35,391 nucleotides of DNA from Gammaproteobacteria bacterium (GTDB lineage Bacteria; Pseudomonadota; Gammaproteobacteria; Steroidobacterales; GCA-2729495), in contig SHZI01000016.1 in the NCBI GenBank assembly GCA_009692345.1, positions 1 through 35,391 of the forward strand, given 5' to 3'. Position numbers and translations under genes: made by a program. Below the pieces are notes generated by a model that saw nothing but the letters and a program-made list of their open reading frames with translations, was not told where the DNA came from and did not search any database. Below, in pieces: positions 1 through 10,638 of this stretch. Each line of letters starts with the position of its first letter. Positions within the stretch are counted from its first letter, which is position 1.

Positions 1-781
1 GCGCCGAGATTGGCGTCGGTCCTTCCATGGAATCCGGCAGCCAGACGTGGAGGGGCATCTGGGCCGACTTGCCCATCGCACCCACAAACAGCAGGAGGCA
101 GGCCACTGTCATTACGGACCAGGGCACCCCCGACCACACCTCGATCGTCTGGGTACTCATTTCCGGTGCCCTGGCAAACACGGTGGCGTAATCGAGACTG
201 CCAGTAGCCATCAGTATCAGTGCAATGCCGAGCAGGAACCCGAAATCCCCTACGCGGTTGACCAGGAAAGCCTTCAGGTTCGCCACGATCGCTGTCGGTC
301 GGGTGTACCAGAAGCCAATCAGCAGGTAGGACACCAGGCCGACCGCCTCCCAGCCGAAGAACAGCTGGAGGAAGTTGTTCGCCATGACCAGCGTGAGCAT
401 GGCAAAGGTAAACAGCGAGATGTAGCTGAAGAAGCGCTGGTAGCCCGGGTCGTCGTGCATGTAGCCGATCGTGTACACATGCACCATGAGGGACACCGAC
501 GTGACGACGACCATCATCAGCGCCGTCAGCCGATCCACCAGAAAGCCAACATTCATCGTGACGCCGTCAACGACGGCCCAGGTATAGACCGTGCCGTTAT
601 AGGGCACGGCACCATCAAGCCACTGGTCCTTGAGGATCAGTAGCGATAGGGCAAAGGACGCGCCAACGCCCAGGATGGTTACCGTGTGCGCGCCCGCCCG
701 GCCGATCTGCCGGCCGAAGAGACCGGCCACCAGCGCGGCGATTAGTGGACACAGAACGATGGCGAGATAAATGCGTTCCAT
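1..781 (-). CDS. nuoL: NADH-quinone oxidoreductase subunit L (5' part, truncated by window edge)
   Basis: Proton-pumping antiporter-like membrane subunit of respiratory complex I. The ORF track omits it because it runs off the left edge; I translated it from the ATG at 779-781. It reads MERIYLAIVLCPLIAALVAG, then hydrophobic helices, an LFFGWEAVGLVSYLLIGFWY segment and LHVWLPDSMEGPTPISA at the edge, all characteristic of the NuoL/MrpA family. About 260 N-terminal residues are present; the family is usually over 600. It starts 4 bp after the nuoK stop and is the last nuo gene visible. nuoM and nuoN would be expected beyond position 1 (inference). Confidence 0.96.
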   Translation of the reverse strand, partial: MERIYLAIVLCPLIAALVAGLFGRQIGRAGAHTVTILGVGASFALSLLILKDQWLDGAVPYNGTVYTWAVVDGVTMNVGFLVDRLTALMMVVVTSVSLMVHVYTIGYMHDDPGYQRFFSYISLFTFAMLTLVMANNFLQLFFGWEAVGLVSYLLIGFWYTRPTAIVANLKAFLVNRVGDFGFLLGIALILMATGSLDYATVFARAPEMSTQTIEVWSGVPWSVMTVACLLLFVGAMGKSAQMPLHVWLPDSMEGPTPISA

Positions 782-785
782 CAGC

Positions 786-1094
786 TCAACCCTTCAGCAC
801 GTCCAGCTCCTGGACGTTGATGCTGCGCCGGCTCCGGAACAGCACCACCAGGATGGCCAGGCCGATGGCCGACTCCGCGGCGGCCACGGTGAGTATGAAG
901 AACACAAACACCTGCCCGGCCGGGTCGTTGAGATAACGGGAGAACGCAATAAAATTGAAGTTGACCGCCAGCAGCAGCAACTCGACGCACATGAGCAGGA
1001 CGATCACGTTCTTACGGTTAAGGAAGATCCCGGCAATGCTGATGGTAAACAGCAGGGCCGAGAGGGTCAGATAGTGGGACAGCGTGACCATCAT
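786..1094 (-). CDS. nuoK: NADH-quinone oxidoreductase subunit K
   Basis: Small membrane subunit of complex I, related to MrpC, in the proton-translocating arm. The 102 residues match the usual family length and form three hydrophobic helices. The segment [21 protein letters not shown] carries the conserved buried glutamate of helix 2, and a second acidic residue sits in [13 protein letters not shown]. The start ATG overlaps the nuoJ stop by 4 bp, which suggests translational coupling. Confidence 0.97.
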   Translation of the reverse strand: MMVTLSHYLTLSALLFTISIAGIFLNRKNVIVLLMCVELLLLAVNFNFIAFSRYLNDPAGQVFVFFILTVAAAESAIGLAILVVLFRSRRSINVQELDVLKG

Positions 1095-1690
1095 TCCGAC
1101 TCCGACTTCATCTGCACCATGCGGACACGGTCCCCGCGCTGCACCTTTACCTGCTCGGCTACATCCTGAACCTTGAGGCCCGGACGGTGGCGCATGGTCA
1201 GCAGGATGGCGGCGACGATGGCCAGCAGCAGCAGCATGCCGGCAAGCTCGAAGGGATACAGGTACTGGGTGTAGAGGACCTTCCCCAGCTCCTCCGTACT
1301 GGAGTACCCCGCATCCCGGGGTACTAGCGTCGTACCCACCGGCAGACCGTCACTGCGGAACCAGATGACATATCCCAGTTCCAGGACGATGATGCCCGCC
1401 ACGATTGCCCCCACCGGGGCGTAGCGCAGAAAGCCCTCGCGCATCGTCGTAACGTTGATATCCAGCATCATCACGACGAAGAGGAACAGGACCATTACCG
1501 CACCGACGTAGACGAGCACCAGGACAATGGCGAGAAACTCGGCTTCCAGCAGCAGCCAGAGGACGGCACTGGTGACAAAGGCCAGGATCAAAAACAGGGC
1601 TGCATAGACAGGATTCCGGGCCGTGATCACGCCTACCGCTGCGGCCAGCAGAACCGTGGATAGCGCATAAAAGAGCAACGTGGTGAACAT
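1091..1690 (-). CDS. nuoJ: NADH-quinone oxidoreductase subunit J
   Basis: Complex I membrane subunit (ND6 homologue) at the junction between the quinone-reducing arm and the pump modules. It has 199 residues and about five transmembrane segments. [18 protein letters not shown] and the glycine-containing helix [21 protein letters not shown] are the family signatures; the latter corresponds to the ND6 TM3 helix. The C-terminal 35 or so residues are polar and probably cytoplasmic. It lies 20 bp after nuoI and overlaps nuoK by 4 bp. Confidence 0.97.
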   Translation of the reverse strand: MFTTLLFYALSTVLLAAAVGVITARNPVYAALFLILAFVTSAVLWLLLEAEFLAIVLVLVYVGAVMVLFLFVVMMLDINVTTMREGFLRYAPVGAIVAGIIVLELGYVIWFRSDGLPVGTTLVPRDAGYSSTEELGKVLYTQYLYPFELAGMLLLLAIVAAILLTMRHRPGLKVQDVAEQVKVQRGDRVRMVQMKSESE

Positions 1691-1710
1691 GGTTTACCTG
1701 GCGTCCGGAT

Positions 1711-2199
1711 CTAGCGGTAAGGCGCGTCGGTCGCCCGGTCAGCAGCGATGACAGCCTCGTACTTCTCGCCAACCGCCATCAGCTTGTCCTTGGTCATGAT
1801 GTTCTCCCCCCGGTTTTCCATGTGGTATTCGAAGATCCGGGTCTCCACAATCGCGTCCACGGGACATGCCTCTTCACAGAAGCCACAGTAGATGCACTTG
1901 AAGAGATCGATGTCGTACCGGGTGGTACGGCGGGTTCCATCAGCCCCGACGTCGGACTCGATGGTGATTGCAGCAGCCGGGCAGACGGCCTCGCAGAGCT
2001 TGCAGGCAATGCAACGCTCCTCGCCGTTCGGGTAGCGCCGAAGGGCATGCAACCCGCGAAAGCGCGGCGACTGGGGCGTCTTCTCTTCCGGATACTGGAT
2101 CGTTACTTTCCGGACGAAGAGGTTCTTCAGGGTCAGTTGCAAACCCTTCAGCAATTCCCAGAGGGTAAGCGTCTTGATCGCATTCGTGATGCTGTGCAT
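1711..2199 (-). CDS. nuoI: NADH-quinone oxidoreductase subunit I (two 4Fe-4S ferredoxin-like)
   Basis: Peripheral-arm electron carrier that passes electrons through clusters N6a and N6b to NuoB. Two ferredoxin motifs are visible: [12 protein letters not shown] (Cys63, 66, 69, 73) and [12 protein letters not shown] (Cys102, 105, 108, 112). The 162-residue length and the N-terminal amphipathic stretch ([13 protein letters not shown]) are normal for the family. It follows nuoH after 5 bp. The [10 protein letters not shown] start is retained because no better downstream start precedes the conserved region. Confidence 0.97.
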   Translation of the reverse strand: MHSITNAIKTLTLWELLKGLQLTLKNLFVRKVTIQYPEEKTPQSPRFRGLHALRRYPNGEERCIACKLCEAVCPAAAITIESDVGADGTRRTTRYDIDLFKCIYCGFCEEACPVDAIVETRIFEYHMENRGENIMTKDKLMAVGEKYEAVIAADRATDAPYR

Positions 2200-2204
2200 G
2201 GGCT

Positions 2205-3293
2205 TCAGGTATTCCAGGGGCCAACGCGCAGGGCTGCCATCGCGCCTTCAATCACGATCCAGACGATGGTGACCGGAATGAACACTTTCCAGCCCAGACG
2301 CATGATCTGGTCGTAGCGATAGCGGGGAAAGGTAGCCCTGAACCAGAGAAAGCAAAACAGGAAAATAGCGATCTTCAGGGCCAGCCAGTGGATCCCGGGC
2401 AGCCGGAGAACCTCAAGAATGGTCCCGTCCAGAAAGCCCAGCAGCGGGCCCGCGAAGGGCGAATCCCAGCCACCCCAGAACAGCACCGCCGTGAGCGCGG
2501 CAATCAGGATCATATTGGCGTACTCCGCCAGGAAAAAGATGGCGAAGGCAACGCCGGAGTACTCCACGTGAAACCCCGCTACGATCTCCGACTCCCCTTC
2601 CGCCACATCAAATGGCGCCCGGTTGGTCTCGGCAACCCCGGAGACAAAGTAGACGATGAACAAGGGGAACAGCGGGAGCCAGAACCAGCTGAACAAGCCT
2701 CCGGACTGGGCTTCGACCAGTTTGCCGAGGTTCAGGCTGCCGCCCGCCATCAGCACGCCGACCAGTGCAAAGCCCATGGCTATTTCATAGGCCACGATCT
2801 GGGCCGCAGAGCGCATGGCACCGAGCAGTGCGTATTTGGAATTAGACGCCCAGCCCGCAAGGATTACGCCGTAGACGCCCAGTGAAGTGAGGGCGAGTAC
2901 ATACAGCAGCCCGGCATCAATGTCGGCAATGGCGAAGCCCGGGAAAAGCGGGATGACCGCCCAGGTGGCGAGCGCCGGAACGATCGACAGCAGCGGCGCG
3001 ACAACGAACAGGAAGCGGTTCGCGCTGGACGGAATAACAACTTCCTTGACCAGCAGCTTGATCACGTCCGCGAAGGGCTGGAACCAGCCCCGGGGACCTA
3101 CCCGGTTCGGCCCAATCCGGTTCTGCATGTAGCCAATGACTTTCCGTTCCAGATAGGTCAGGAACGCAACGCAGAGAATGACCACGATCGTGAGCGCGAG
3201 GATCTGGCCGACCAGCACCAGCAGATAGCGCACCAGCCCGGGCAGGGCGAGCCAGGGGGCCTGAAGGAAAGACAGACTAGCCACGGGCCACAC
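2205..3293 (-). CDS. nuoH: NADH-quinone oxidoreductase subunit H
   Basis: Membrane subunit (ND1 homologue) that forms part of the quinone chamber at the base of complex I. It has 362 residues with about eight hydrophobic helices. Signatures are [19 protein letters not shown] and the acidic loop [19 protein letters not shown]. The displayed start is a GTG (3291-3293) that overlaps the nuoG 3' end by 17 bp. A second in-frame GTG at 3282-3284 would give 359 residues and a shorter overlap. Neither has a convincing Shine-Dalgarno sequence, so the exact start is uncertain by three residues. Confidence 0.96.
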   Translation of the reverse strand: MWPVASLSFLQAPWLALPGLVRYLLVLVGQILALTIVVILCVAFLTYLERKVIGYMQNRIGPNRVGPRGWFQPFADVIKLLVKEVVIPSSANRFLFVVAPLLSIVPALATWAVIPLFPGFAIADIDAGLLYVLALTSLGVYGVILAGWASNSKYALLGAMRSAAQIVAYEIAMGFALVGVLMAGGSLNLGKLVEAQSGGLFSWFWLPLFPLFIVYFVSGVAETNRAPFDVAEGESEIVAGFHVEYSGVAFAIFFLAEYANMILIAALTAVLFWGGWDSPFAGPLLGFLDGTILEVLRLPGIHWLALKIAIFLFCFLWFRATFPRYRYDQIMRLGWKVFIPVTIVWIVIEGAMAALRVGPWNT

Positions 3294-5382
3294 TGGTCAG
3301 CTGCAGGGCTGGAGAACGCCGGAGGACACCGTCTGTCTGATACATGGGCACGTCCAGGTCGCGGGGTTCGACGCCGGCTGCGGTCGTCGACGGTGGAATC
3401 GCGGTGACGGGCACCGTGTTGTCCGGCTGCACCTCCCCCGCCAGGGCCTTGACCTCGGCCCGGATCTCTTCGGCACTGGCGTAGTCGCACGCCGGCACCT
3501 GCAGCAGGTTGCCCAGGACACGCAGGACCTTCCATGCCGGCCTGCTGGTCCCTACCGGAGATGCGACACCATTGAAGCTCTGCCAGCGGCCCTCGCAATT
3601 GACAAAGGTTCCCGCCGTTTCCATGGATGTGCCTGTGGGCAGGACGACATCGGCGTGAGCCCCCAGAGCCGGACTCAGGTAGGGCGACAACGCAAGTACA
3701 AACCCGGCCGCCTGCAGCGCGCTCACCGCGAGCTCGTGCTCTGCGCAGTCGTGCTCAGGCTCCACGTTCAGCAGGACAAGGCCGGATAGTGGCTGGTTAA
3801 GCATCTCCGCCAGGTTCCGTCCCGCCCTGGCAACGGGACGTCCGCCCGGTCCGCGGTGAGGCAGGACGCCGGCCAGCGCCAGGCCCGCAGAATTTGCCCC
3901 TTCCGAGAGGTAACCGATGCGCGCCGAGTGTTGCCGGGAAAGCTCGCCAGCGGCCTGGCGCAGGTCTGCAAGGCGGGGATGCCGCCCGGCGATCTGCCCC
4001 AGCAGCACGATGGGCCGCTCGGCAGCGCGCAACAGGGCAACAATGGCGGCGGCCTCGGCATCGGGGCCTTCAGCCAGGAGCCGGCGCACGCCGCCCACCA
4101 GGTCCAGTCCGGTTTCAAGGTAGGCCGCGACGTTATGCAGGTACGCATAGCGGACGGGGTTGATGAACACCACCCGGGCTCCGCGCAAGGCGGCCTTCCG
4201 CACCCGATGCGCGATCAGTGGTGCTTCGCTGCGGAGGTTCGACCCCACGACGAGAATGACATCCGCCGTCTCAAGTTCGGCGAGCGACGTGCCCAGCCAG
4301 GGAAAGACCGGATCCCGGTCCTGCAAACGGAAGTCCCTGCGCCTCAGCCGGTAGTCGATGCTCTCGGAACCCAGATGTCGCAGCAGGCGCTGCAGAAGGA
4401 AACCCTCTTCCAGCGTTGAGGTGGGAGCCACCCAGGCGCCGAGGGCATTGGGGTCCTGCTGGACCGCGCCGGCAAGTCCCCGGGCAGCCGCCTCCAGGGC
4501 AACCTCCCAGGTGACGGGTCGCAGCCCCTCACCATCCCGGAGCAGCGGTTGCGTCAGGCGATCGGTGTAGATGCCCTCGTAGCTGAAGCGGTCACGATCG
4601 GCCAGCCAGGTTTCGTTGACGGCCTCGTTGGTCCGGGGAACGACGCGCTTTACCTTGCCCAGAAGCACATGTGCCGACAGGTTAGAGCCCACGCAGTCGT
4701 GGGGCGCCACCGTCGGCAAGGCCTGCATCTCCCAGGCGCGGGCGCTGAATCTGTAGGGCTTACTGTTGAGTGCGCCCACAGGACACAGATCAATGATGTT
4801 TCCAGAGAGTTCGTGATCGACACTCTGCTCAATAAACGTGCTGATCTGCATCTGCTCGCCACGGCCGATCGTGCCCAGCTCCTGGATTCCGGCTATCTCC
4901 TGGCCGAAGCGCACGCAGCGGGTGCAATGAATGCAGCGGGTCATGTCGGTGGAAACCAGGGGGCCGATGTCCTTGTCCTTCACCACGCGCTTCCGCTCGG
5001 TGAACCGGGAGACATCACGACCAAAACCCATGGCCAGATCCTGCAGCTCGCACTCTCCTCCCTGATCGCAGATAGGGCAGTCGAGCGGGTGGTTGATGAG
5101 CAGGAACTCCATCACTGCTTTCTGCGCACCAATAGCCTTGGCTGACCGGGTGGCCACCTTCATGCCGTTGGTCACCGGCGTCGCGCAAGCCGGCATCGGC
5201 TTCGGGGCATTAACGACCTCGACGAGGCACATGCGGCAATTGGCTGCCACGGACAGCTTCTCGTGGTAGCAAAACCGGGGCACGTAAATCCCGGCCCGGT
5301 CCGTGACTACGATCAGCATTTCGCCAGGACGCGCGTCAATCTCGACGCCGTTGATCTCAACCTTGATCGTGTTATCGCTCAT
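3277..5382 (-). CDS. nuoG: NADH-quinone oxidoreductase subunit G
   Basis: Large peripheral subunit that carries the FeS wire after NuoF. Ligands seen are Cys38/49/52/66 for the 2Fe-2S cluster N1b, His98/Cys102/105/111 for the His-ligated N5, and Cys150/153/156/200 for N4. A molybdopterin-oxidoreductase-like domain follows (residues about 220-640). The CxxCxxxC motif that would bind the extra N7 cluster, found in E. coli NuoG, is not visible here; only APHDCVGSN occurs in that area. The 701-residue length fits N7-less NuoG. A GGAGG lies 13 nt upstream of the ATG, within the nuoF 3' end. Confidence 0.97.
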   Translation of the reverse strand: MSDNTIKVEINGVEIDARPGEMLIVVTDRAGIYVPRFCYHEKLSVAANCRMCLVEVVNAPKPMPACATPVTNGMKVATRSAKAIGAQKAVMEFLLINHPLDCPICDQGGECELQDLAMGFGRDVSRFTERKRVVKDKDIGPLVSTDMTRCIHCTRCVRFGQEIAGIQELGTIGRGEQMQISTFIEQSVDHELSGNIIDLCPVGALNSKPYRFSARAWEMQALPTVAPHDCVGSNLSAHVLLGKVKRVVPRTNEAVNETWLADRDRFSYEGIYTDRLTQPLLRDGEGLRPVTWEVALEAAARGLAGAVQQDPNALGAWVAPTSTLEEGFLLQRLLRHLGSESIDYRLRRRDFRLQDRDPVFPWLGTSLAELETADVILVVGSNLRSEAPLIAHRVRKAALRGARVVFINPVRYAYLHNVAAYLETGLDLVGGVRRLLAEGPDAEAAAIVALLRAAERPIVLLGQIAGRHPRLADLRQAAGELSRQHSARIGYLSEGANSAGLALAGVLPHRGPGGRPVARAGRNLAEMLNQPLSGLVLLNVEPEHDCAEHELAVSALQAAGFVLALSPYLSPALGAHADVVLPTGTSMETAGTFVNCEGRWQSFNGVASPVGTSRPAWKVLRVLGNLLQVPACDYASAEEIRAEVKALAGEVQPDNTVPVTAIPPSTTAAGVEPRDLDVPMYQTDGVLRRSPALQLTSVARG

Positions 5383-5387
5383 CGAAC

Positions 5388-6701
5388 TCAGGCGACCTCC
5401 GGCCGCGCGTCAACGATGGAGCGACCGCGATGCTCGATCATGTACTCGAACTCCGGCATGAAATGCCGCAGAAAGCTCTGCACGGGCCAGGCAGCCGCAT
5501 CGCCCAGCGCGCAGATGGTGTGACCCTCTATTCTGTTAGCCACGTCGAGCAGCATTTTCAGGTCATCGGGCCGGCCCTGGCCTGCAAGAATCCGGCTCAG
5601 CATGCGATAGAGCCAGCCCGTGCCCTCACGGCAGGGAGTGCACTGGCCACAGGACTCCGCATAGTAGAAACGGGCTATCCGCCGCAGCATGCTGACCATG
5701 CAGGTTGTGTCGTCCATGACGACCACAGCACCGGTGCCGAGGGACGTCCCGATCTTCTTCAGGCCGTTGTAGTCCATCGTGGCATCCAGGATGACCGCTC
5801 CGGGCACCACGGGGACCGAGGACCCTCCGGGGATCACCGCCTTCAGCGCACGACCGTGCCGCACGCCACCCGCGATCTCGAGGAGATCGCGGAACGGGAT
5901 CCCAAGCGGCAATTCGAAATTACCCGGCTTCTCCACGTGCCCTGAAACCGAAAACAGGGCCGTGCCTCCGGAACCCTCCGGACCAAGATCCGCAAACCAC
6001 CTGGGACCACGGCGCAGGATCGCTGGAACCGACGCAAAGGACTGCGTGTTGTTGATCGTCGTAGGCCGCCCGTAGAGGCCAAAGACAGCCGGGAATGGCG
6101 GCTTGAAGCGTGGCTTGCCCGGCTTGCCCTCGAGGGACTCGAGCAAGCCCGTTTCTTCGCCACAGATATAGGCGCCCGCGCCAACGAAGGTGTGCAGGTC
6201 AAAGTCGATCCCCGAGCCACGGATGTTATGGCCCAGGAGACCGGCCGCATAGGCTTCCCTCAGTGCCTCGTCAAAGACCGGCACCGGCTCGTCGAGAAAC
6301 TCCCCCCGGATGTAGTTGTAGCCCACGGTAGCACCCATGGCGAAGGCGCCAATGGCCATGCCTTCGATGACCGAATGGGGGTTGTAGCGCAGGATCTCCC
6401 GGTCATGGCAGGTGCCCGGCTCGCTCTCGTCTGAATTGCAGACCATGTACTTTTGCCCGGCAGCGTCCCTGGGCATGAAGCTCCACTTGACGCCCGTGGG
6501 GAAACCCGCGCCCCCACGACCGCGCAGTCCTGAAGCCTTGACACCCTCGATGACCTGCTCGCTAGTCATACCGCCGGCAAGGATCTTCTCCCAGACCTCG
6601 TAGCCACCAATCTCCCGGTAGGTCCTGAGACTGGCAGGCTGGTCCTTACCGAGGGTCTGGAAACAGACCAGGTTCTGCTCGTAGCGGCGCGCCTCAGTCA
6701 T
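5388..6701 (-). CDS. nuoF: NADH-quinone oxidoreductase subunit F (NADH/FMN-binding)
   Basis: Entry point of complex I: oxidises NADH through FMN and passes electrons to cluster N3. Visible motifs are the FMN/NADH-binding [13 protein letters not shown] (residues 61-73) and [19 protein letters not shown] (174-192), and the N3 ligands CGQCTPC (351, 354, 357) plus Cys397 in TICALGD. I start it at [10 protein letters not shown] (ATG 6699-6701) instead of the 449-aa track ORF. The extra 12 residues lie wholly within nuoE, and this start gives an 8-bp overlap typical of the operon. Predicted length is 437 residues. Confidence 0.97.
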   Translation of the reverse strand: MTEARRYEQNLVCFQTLGKDQPASLRTYREIGGYEVWEKILAGGMTSEQVIEGVKASGLRGRGGAGFPTGVKWSFMPRDAAGQKYMVCNSDESEPGTCHDREILRYNPHSVIEGMAIGAFAMGATVGYNYIRGEFLDEPVPVFDEALREAYAAGLLGHNIRGSGIDFDLHTFVGAGAYICGEETGLLESLEGKPGKPRFKPPFPAVFGLYGRPTTINNTQSFASVPAILRRGPRWFADLGPEGSGGTALFSVSGHVEKPGNFELPLGIPFRDLLEIAGGVRHGRALKAVIPGGSSVPVVPGAVILDATMDYNGLKKIGTSLGTGAVVVMDDTTCMVSMLRRIARFYYAESCGQCTPCREGTGWLYRMLSRILAGQGRPDDLKMLLDVANRIEGHTICALGDAAAWPVQSFLRHFMPEFEYMIEHRGRSIVDARPEVA

Positions 6702-7233
6702 GGGAATGCTCTTTCTTCTGCCCAGACGCGGTGCCAATGCTGTGCAGAATTTCGTCGACCCGGGCTGGCGTCAGGTTCTCGTAGTACCTGTGATCGACCA
6801 TCATCATCGGCGCCCCGCAGCAAGCCGCCAGGCACTCTTCTTCTTTCTTGAGATAGAAGCGGCCATCAGCCGTACTTTCTCCGACCTTGATGCCGAGGCG
6901 CTTCTCGACATGCGCCAGGATCTTCTCGCCCCCGCAAAGCATGCAGGAGATATTGGTACACACCGAGATGCTGTGCCGCCCCACCGGCTTGGTCTCGAAC
7001 ATTGAATAGAACGAGGCCACTTCAAATACCTGGATCGGCGGCAGGCCGAGGTAAGCGCCAACTGCCTCCATCAGTTCCCGGGTCAGATACCCGTTGTTCT
7101 CATGCTGGGCAGCATGCAATGCCGCGATAACGGCCGACCGCTGCCGGCCCGCAGGAAAACGGGCAATCCAGCGGTCAATCTCTGCCCGCAGGTGAGGAGA
7201 AAGAGCGGTTCCGGCGTTGTCAGGGGTTTCCAT
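6694..7233 (-). CDS. nuoE: NADH-quinone oxidoreductase subunit E
   Basis: 24-kDa-type thioredoxin-fold subunit that holds the 2Fe-2S cluster N1a next to the FMN of NuoF. The ligand pattern Cys92-x4-Cys97 (VCTNISC) and Cys134-x3-Cys138 (ECLAAC) is present at the usual positions. The N-terminal helical bundle contains [14 protein letters not shown]. Its ATG shares one base with the nuoD stop codon (TGATG), and its end overlaps nuoF by 8 bp, so nuoD-E-F are probably translationally coupled. Confidence 0.97.
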   Translation of the reverse strand: METPDNAGTALSPHLRAEIDRWIARFPAGRQRSAVIAALHAAQHENNGYLTRELMEAVGAYLGLPPIQVFEVASFYSMFETKPVGRHSISVCTNISCMLCGGEKILAHVEKRLGIKVGESTADGRFYLKKEEECLAACCGAPMMMVDHRYYENLTPARVDEILHSIGTASGQKKEHSHD

Positions 7234-8486
7234 CAGCGGTCAATCTCGCCAAAAACGATGTCCTGCGTACCAATCACGGCCACCACGTCGGCCAGCATGT
7301 GGCCCTCCACCATTTCCGCCATGGCGGAGAGGTGCGCAAACCCGGGCGCCCGGACCTTCAGCCGATAGGGCTTGTTGGCTCCATCGGAGACGAGGTAAAC
7401 GCCAAACTCTCCCTTGGGGTGCTCCACGGCCGCATAAGCCTCGCCGGCCGGTACCGTGTAGCCCTCGGTGAACAGCTTGAAGTGATGGATATGGGACTCC
7501 ATGTCGTCCTTCATGGCTGCGCGACTCGGCGGGGCAAACTTCCGGTCGTCCAGCATCACGGGACCGGGATTGCGCCGCAGCCAGTCGATGCACTGGCGAA
7601 CTATGCGATTGGCCTCCCGCAACTCCTCGATTCGGACGAGATAACGATCGTAGCAATCGCCGTTGACGCCGACGGGAATGTCGAACTCAAGCTCCGGGTA
7701 TACCTCGTAGGGCTGCTTCTTCCGCAAGTCCCACTCCACCCCGGAACCCCGGAGCATCGGACCCGTAAAGCCGAGCTGCAGCGCGCGCTCCGGACTTACT
7801 ACTCCGATATTCACTGTCCGTTGCTTCCAGATCCGGTTATCAGTCAGCAGTGTCTCGTACTCGTCCACACACTTTGGGAAGCGACGGGTGAAGTCCTCAA
7901 GGAAGTCGAGGAGAGACCCTTCGCGGGCCGCGTTGAGCCGCTTTACTTCCTTGCCGGAACGAAACTCCGAGGACTGAAACCTGGGCATGCTGTCCGGCAG
8001 ATCCCGGTAGACGCCGCCGGGCCGGTAGTAGGTGGCGTGCATGCGCGTGCCTGAGACGGCCTCGTAGCAGTCCATGAGGTCCTCCCGCTCGCGGAAGCAG
8101 TACAGGAACACCGTCATCGCCCCGATATCGAGTCCGTGGGCGCCAAGCCACATCAGGTGATTGAGGATCCGCGTGACCTCATCGAACATGACGCGAATGT
8201 ACTGAGCACGCCTGGGAACCTGAATGCCGAGAAGCTTCTCAATAGCCAGCACATAGCCATGCTCGTTACACATCATGGATACATAGTCGAGCCGGTCCAT
8301 GTAGCCGATGCTCTGGTTGAAAGGCTTGCTCTCGGCCAGCTTCTCCGTTCCCCGATGCAACAAGCCAATGTGCGGATCGGCCTTCTGAACGGTCTCGCCA
8401 TCCATCTCGAGAACCAGGCGCAAAACACCATGCGCGGCCGGATGCTGGGGGCCGAAATTAAGGGTGAAATTCTGGAACTCAGCCAT
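7233..8486 (-). CDS. nuoD: NADH-quinone oxidoreductase subunit D
   Basis: 49-kDa subunit derived from NiFe-hydrogenase large subunits; it builds the quinone site with NuoB. Family hallmarks are [47 protein letters not shown] and a C-terminal [13 protein letters not shown] ending. The 417-residue length is standard. nuoD is a separate gene from nuoC (8-bp overlap), unlike the fused nuoCD of enterics and Pseudomonas, which helps place the organism. Confidence 0.97.
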   Translation of the reverse strand: MAEFQNFTLNFGPQHPAAHGVLRLVLEMDGETVQKADPHIGLLHRGTEKLAESKPFNQSIGYMDRLDYVSMMCNEHGYVLAIEKLLGIQVPRRAQYIRVMFDEVTRILNHLMWLGAHGLDIGAMTVFLYCFREREDLMDCYEAVSGTRMHATYYRPGGVYRDLPDSMPRFQSSEFRSGKEVKRLNAAREGSLLDFLEDFTRRFPKCVDEYETLLTDNRIWKQRTVNIGVVSPERALQLGFTGPMLRGSGVEWDLRKKQPYEVYPELEFDIPVGVNGDCYDRYLVRIEELREANRIVRQCIDWLRRNPGPVMLDDRKFAPPSRAAMKDDMESHIHHFKLFTEGYTVPAGEAYAAVEHPKGEFGVYLVSDGANKPYRLKVRAPGFAHLSAMAEMVEGHMLADVVAVIGTQDIVFGEIDR

Positions 8487-9186
8487 GCCCGTCCTTCAGG
8501 TCCGGTGCATAGCGGTTGTCGTCGCGAATCACCCGGGGAACCAGCGTCCGGGGCTCAATCGTGACCGGCTGGTAGACCACCCGCCCCTGCTCCGGGTCGT
8601 AGCGAACCTCCAGGTTTCCTGACAGCGGAAAGTCCTTGCGGAACGGATGCCCGATAAACCCGTAGTCGGTCAGGAGCCGGCGCAGATCCGGGTGCCCCTC
8701 GAAGAGGATGCCGAACAGGTCGAAGGCCTCGCGTTCATACCAGTTGGCTGCCGCCCAGACACCGATGACCGAGGGAATCACCGGCGGGTTATCCACGCCA
8801 GTGAATACGGTAAGCCGCAGGCGCAGATTGCCGCTGACGGACAGCAGGTGATAAACCACGGCGAAACGTCGCGCATCGAACTGCTGGCCGGGGTCAGCCA
8901 GGATAATGCCCTGCTCCGCCGCCCGGCTGAAGCCACCGCTGGTGGCGTCATGAGTCTCCCACTCGTCGCGGCCATGAGTCAGATAGTCAACGCCACACAG
9001 GTCAATCAGCATCTCGAAGGAAAAATCGTCACGCAGGGCGCGGGCGACGGCCAGCAAATCACCAGGAGCAAGCTCATAGCCCAGTTCGCCGCAGCGGGAA
9101 GTGATGCGGGCGATGCTGCCCCCGAACCGCTCAGCAAGACTGGCGGCAAGCGCCTCCTGGCGGGGACTGGTCTGCCGGGCGGTCAT
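8479..9186 (-). CDS. nuoC: NADH-quinone oxidoreductase subunit C
   Basis: 30-kDa-type peripheral subunit that packs against NuoD. The signature [31 protein letters not shown] with a following GHPFRKDFP is complete. I start it at [10 protein letters not shown] (ATG 9184-9186), which overlaps the nuoB stop by 4 bp (ATGA). The track's 275-aa version adds 40 arginine- and proline-rich residues that are nuoB read out of frame. Predicted length is 235 residues. Confidence 0.95.
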   Translation of the reverse strand: MTARQTSPRQEALAASLAERFGGSIARITSRCGELGYELAPGDLLAVARALRDDFSFEMLIDLCGVDYLTHGRDEWETHDATSGGFSRAAEQGIILADPGQQFDARRFAVVYHLLSVSGNLRLRLTVFTGVDNPPVIPSVIGVWAAANWYEREAFDLFGILFEGHPDLRRLLTDYGFIGHPFRKDFPLSGNLEVRYDPEQGRVVYQPVTIEPRTLVPRVIRDDNRYAPDLKDGHG

Positions 9187-9686
9187 CGGGCAATCGTGTT
9201 CGTGCGGCGGATCTTGTTCTGCAGTTGGATGATGCCGTAGAGCAAGGCCTCTGCCGTCGGCGGACAACCAGGTACGTAGACATCCACGGGGACGATCCGG
9301 TCGCAACCCCGAACTACCGCATAGGAATAGTGGTAGTAGCCTCCGCCGTTGGCACAGGATCCCATGGAGATCACCCAGCGTGGCTCGGCCATCTGGTCAT
9401 AGACCTTGCGCAGGGCCGGGGCCATCTTGTTGGTCAGGGTTCCGGCGACAATCATCACGTCCGACTGGCGCGGACTGGGACGAAAGATGACGCCGAAGCG
9501 ATCCAGATCGTATCGGGCAGCGCCGGCATGCATCATCTCGACAGCACAGCAGGCCAGCCCGAACGTCATGGGCCACAGGGAGCCGGTGCGCGCCCAGTTA
9601 ATGAGGTCATCCAGCTTGGCGACGACGAAACCGCGCTGCTGGAGAATATCCGGCTGGGGTTCGCCAAGGTGCGTTTCTAGTCCCAC
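9183..9686 (-). CDS. nuoB: NADH-quinone oxidoreductase subunit B
   Basis: PSST-type subunit that carries cluster N2, the direct electron donor to quinone. Numbered from the chosen start, the ligands are Cys46-Cys47 ([11 protein letters not shown]), Cys111 ([10 protein letters not shown]) and Cys141 (VPGCPP). The start is ambiguous. I favour the GTG at 9684-9686: it has an AAGGGGG about 8 nt upstream and overlaps nuoA by 10 bp, giving 167 residues. An ATG at 9705-9707 ([10 protein letters not shown]) would add 7 residues. The 240-aa track ORF is over-extended into nuoA. Confidence 0.95.
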   Translation of the reverse strand: MGLETHLGEPQPDILQQRGFVVAKLDDLINWARTGSLWPMTFGLACCAVEMMHAGAARYDLDRFGVIFRPSPRQSDVMIVAGTLTNKMAPALRKVYDQMAEPRWVISMGSCANGGGYYHYSYAVVRGCDRIVPVDVYVPGCPPTAEALLYGIIQLQNKIRRTNTIAR

Positions 9687-10033
9687 TCCAGGGCCCCCTT
9701 CTTCCATTCGTACATGAAACCGACCACCAGAATGGCGAGGAAGACCCCCATGGCCAGAATTCCCGTCAGGCCGATCGCGTCGAGGGTTACTGCCCAGGGG
9801 AAGAGAAAGGCAATTTCCAGGTCGAAGACGATGAAGAGAATGGCTACGAGGTAGTAACGAACGTCGAACTTCATGCGGCTGTCTTCGAAGGGTTCGAAGC
9901 CGCATTCATAGGGCGAGAGCTTTTCGGGGTACTTGCTCCCCCGGCCAATGAGAAAACCGAGGCCGAGAAGAACCAGGCCGATACCCAACGCCACACAAAG
10001 GTAGACCAGTACCGGAATGTAGTTGGCCAGCAC
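9677..10033 (-). CDS. nuoA: NADH-quinone oxidoreductase subunit A
   Basis: First gene of the complex I operon; the ND3-like membrane subunit near the quinone entrance. It has 118 residues and three transmembrane helices. The loop [39 protein letters not shown] contains the conserved cysteine and acidic residues of the family. The start is a GTG (10031-10033) with AAGGAG about 6 nt upstream, a good ribosome-binding site. The 78 bp upstream to the tRNA gene show no strong promoter, so read-through from tpiA-secG-tRNA is possible. Confidence 0.96.
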   Translation of the reverse strand: MLANYIPVLVYLCVALGIGLVLLGLGFLIGRGSKYPEKLSPYECGFEPFEDSRMKFDVRYYLVAILFIVFDLEIAFLFPWAVTLDAIGLTGILAMGVFLAILVVGFMYEWKKGALEWD

Positions 10034-10111
10034 GGGCGCTCCTTCAACCCTCTAAAGTCTGGCGACGCCCAAACGTCCCAGTCACTCAAGAAACCTATGG
10101 TCTCGCTCAAT

Positions 10112-10196
10112 TGGTGCCGACGGTGAGACTCGAACTCACACAGCTTGCGCCGCCGCCCCCTCAAGACGGTGTGTCTACCAATTCCACCACGCCGGC
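10112..10196 (-). tRNA. tRNA-Leu (anticodon GAG)
   Basis: An 85-nt class II tRNA. The acceptor GCCGGCG pairs with CGTCGGC, with the CCA end encoded. The anticodon stem CCGTC/GGCGG encloses the loop TTGAGGG, giving anticodon GAG. A long variable arm (CGGC-GCAA-GCTG) and a T-arm GTGAG-TTCGAGT-CTCAC are present. It lies 22 bp after secG and 78 bp before nuoA on the same strand, so it may be processed from a polycistronic transcript (inference). Confidence 0.97.
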
Positions 10197-10218
10197 AATA
10201 ACTATTGTCCCGAAACCA

Positions 10219-10638
10219 CTAGTTGCCCGGCTCGGCGGGCATCACCGGCAAGGCGGGCTGATCTGTCGCTGCCGGGGCGGCCGACGGCAACGCCGGAACC
10301 CCCGGGGAAACTGACGGCGACCCGGGTGTCGGGGAGGCAGCCGGCTGTTCCTGCACCTGAAGTGCCGGAGCAGCATCGAGGAGGCTTTTCGGCGCCTCAC
10401 GCTGCGTTCCCAGGTAGGCAAGCCCAAGGCTCGTACAAAAGAACAACAACGCCAGCACACCGGTGGAGCGGGACAGAAAGTTCGCCGAACCCCGCGCACC
10501 GAAAACCGTGCCCGAGGCGCCCGCCCCGAAACCCGCCCCGGCATCCGCGCCCTTCCCGCGCTGAAGCAGAACCAGAGCCACTATGCTGGCTGCAATGAGT
10601 ACGTGCACAACCAGCACGAGAGTAGGTAGTGTCGTCAT
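10219..10638 (-). CDS. secG: Protein translocase subunit SecG
   Basis: Accessory membrane subunit of the SecYEG translocon. Two hydrophobic helices (LPTLVLVVHVLIAASIVALVLLQ and STGVLALLFFCTSLGLAYL) flank the conserved cytoplasmic loop QRGKGADAGAGFGAGASGTVFGARGSANFLSR. A low-complexity, proline- and alanine-rich tail follows, as in many SecGs. I start it at MTTLPTLVL, whose ATG shares a base with the tpiA stop (TGATG); this removes 7 residues from the track ORF. Predicted length is 139 residues. Confidence 0.95.
   Translation of the reverse strand: MTTLPTLVLVVHVLIAASIVALVLLQRGKGADAGAGFGAGASGTVFGARGSANFLSRSTGVLALLFFCTSLGLAYLGTQREAPKSLLDAAPALQVQEQPAASPTPGSPSVSPGVPALPSAAPAATDQPALPVMPAEPGN

Noticed and set aside
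47-643. 198-aa plus-strand ORF
   Set aside because: Antisense to the partial nuoL, which was recovered on the minus strand with clear NuoL motifs although absent from the ORF track.
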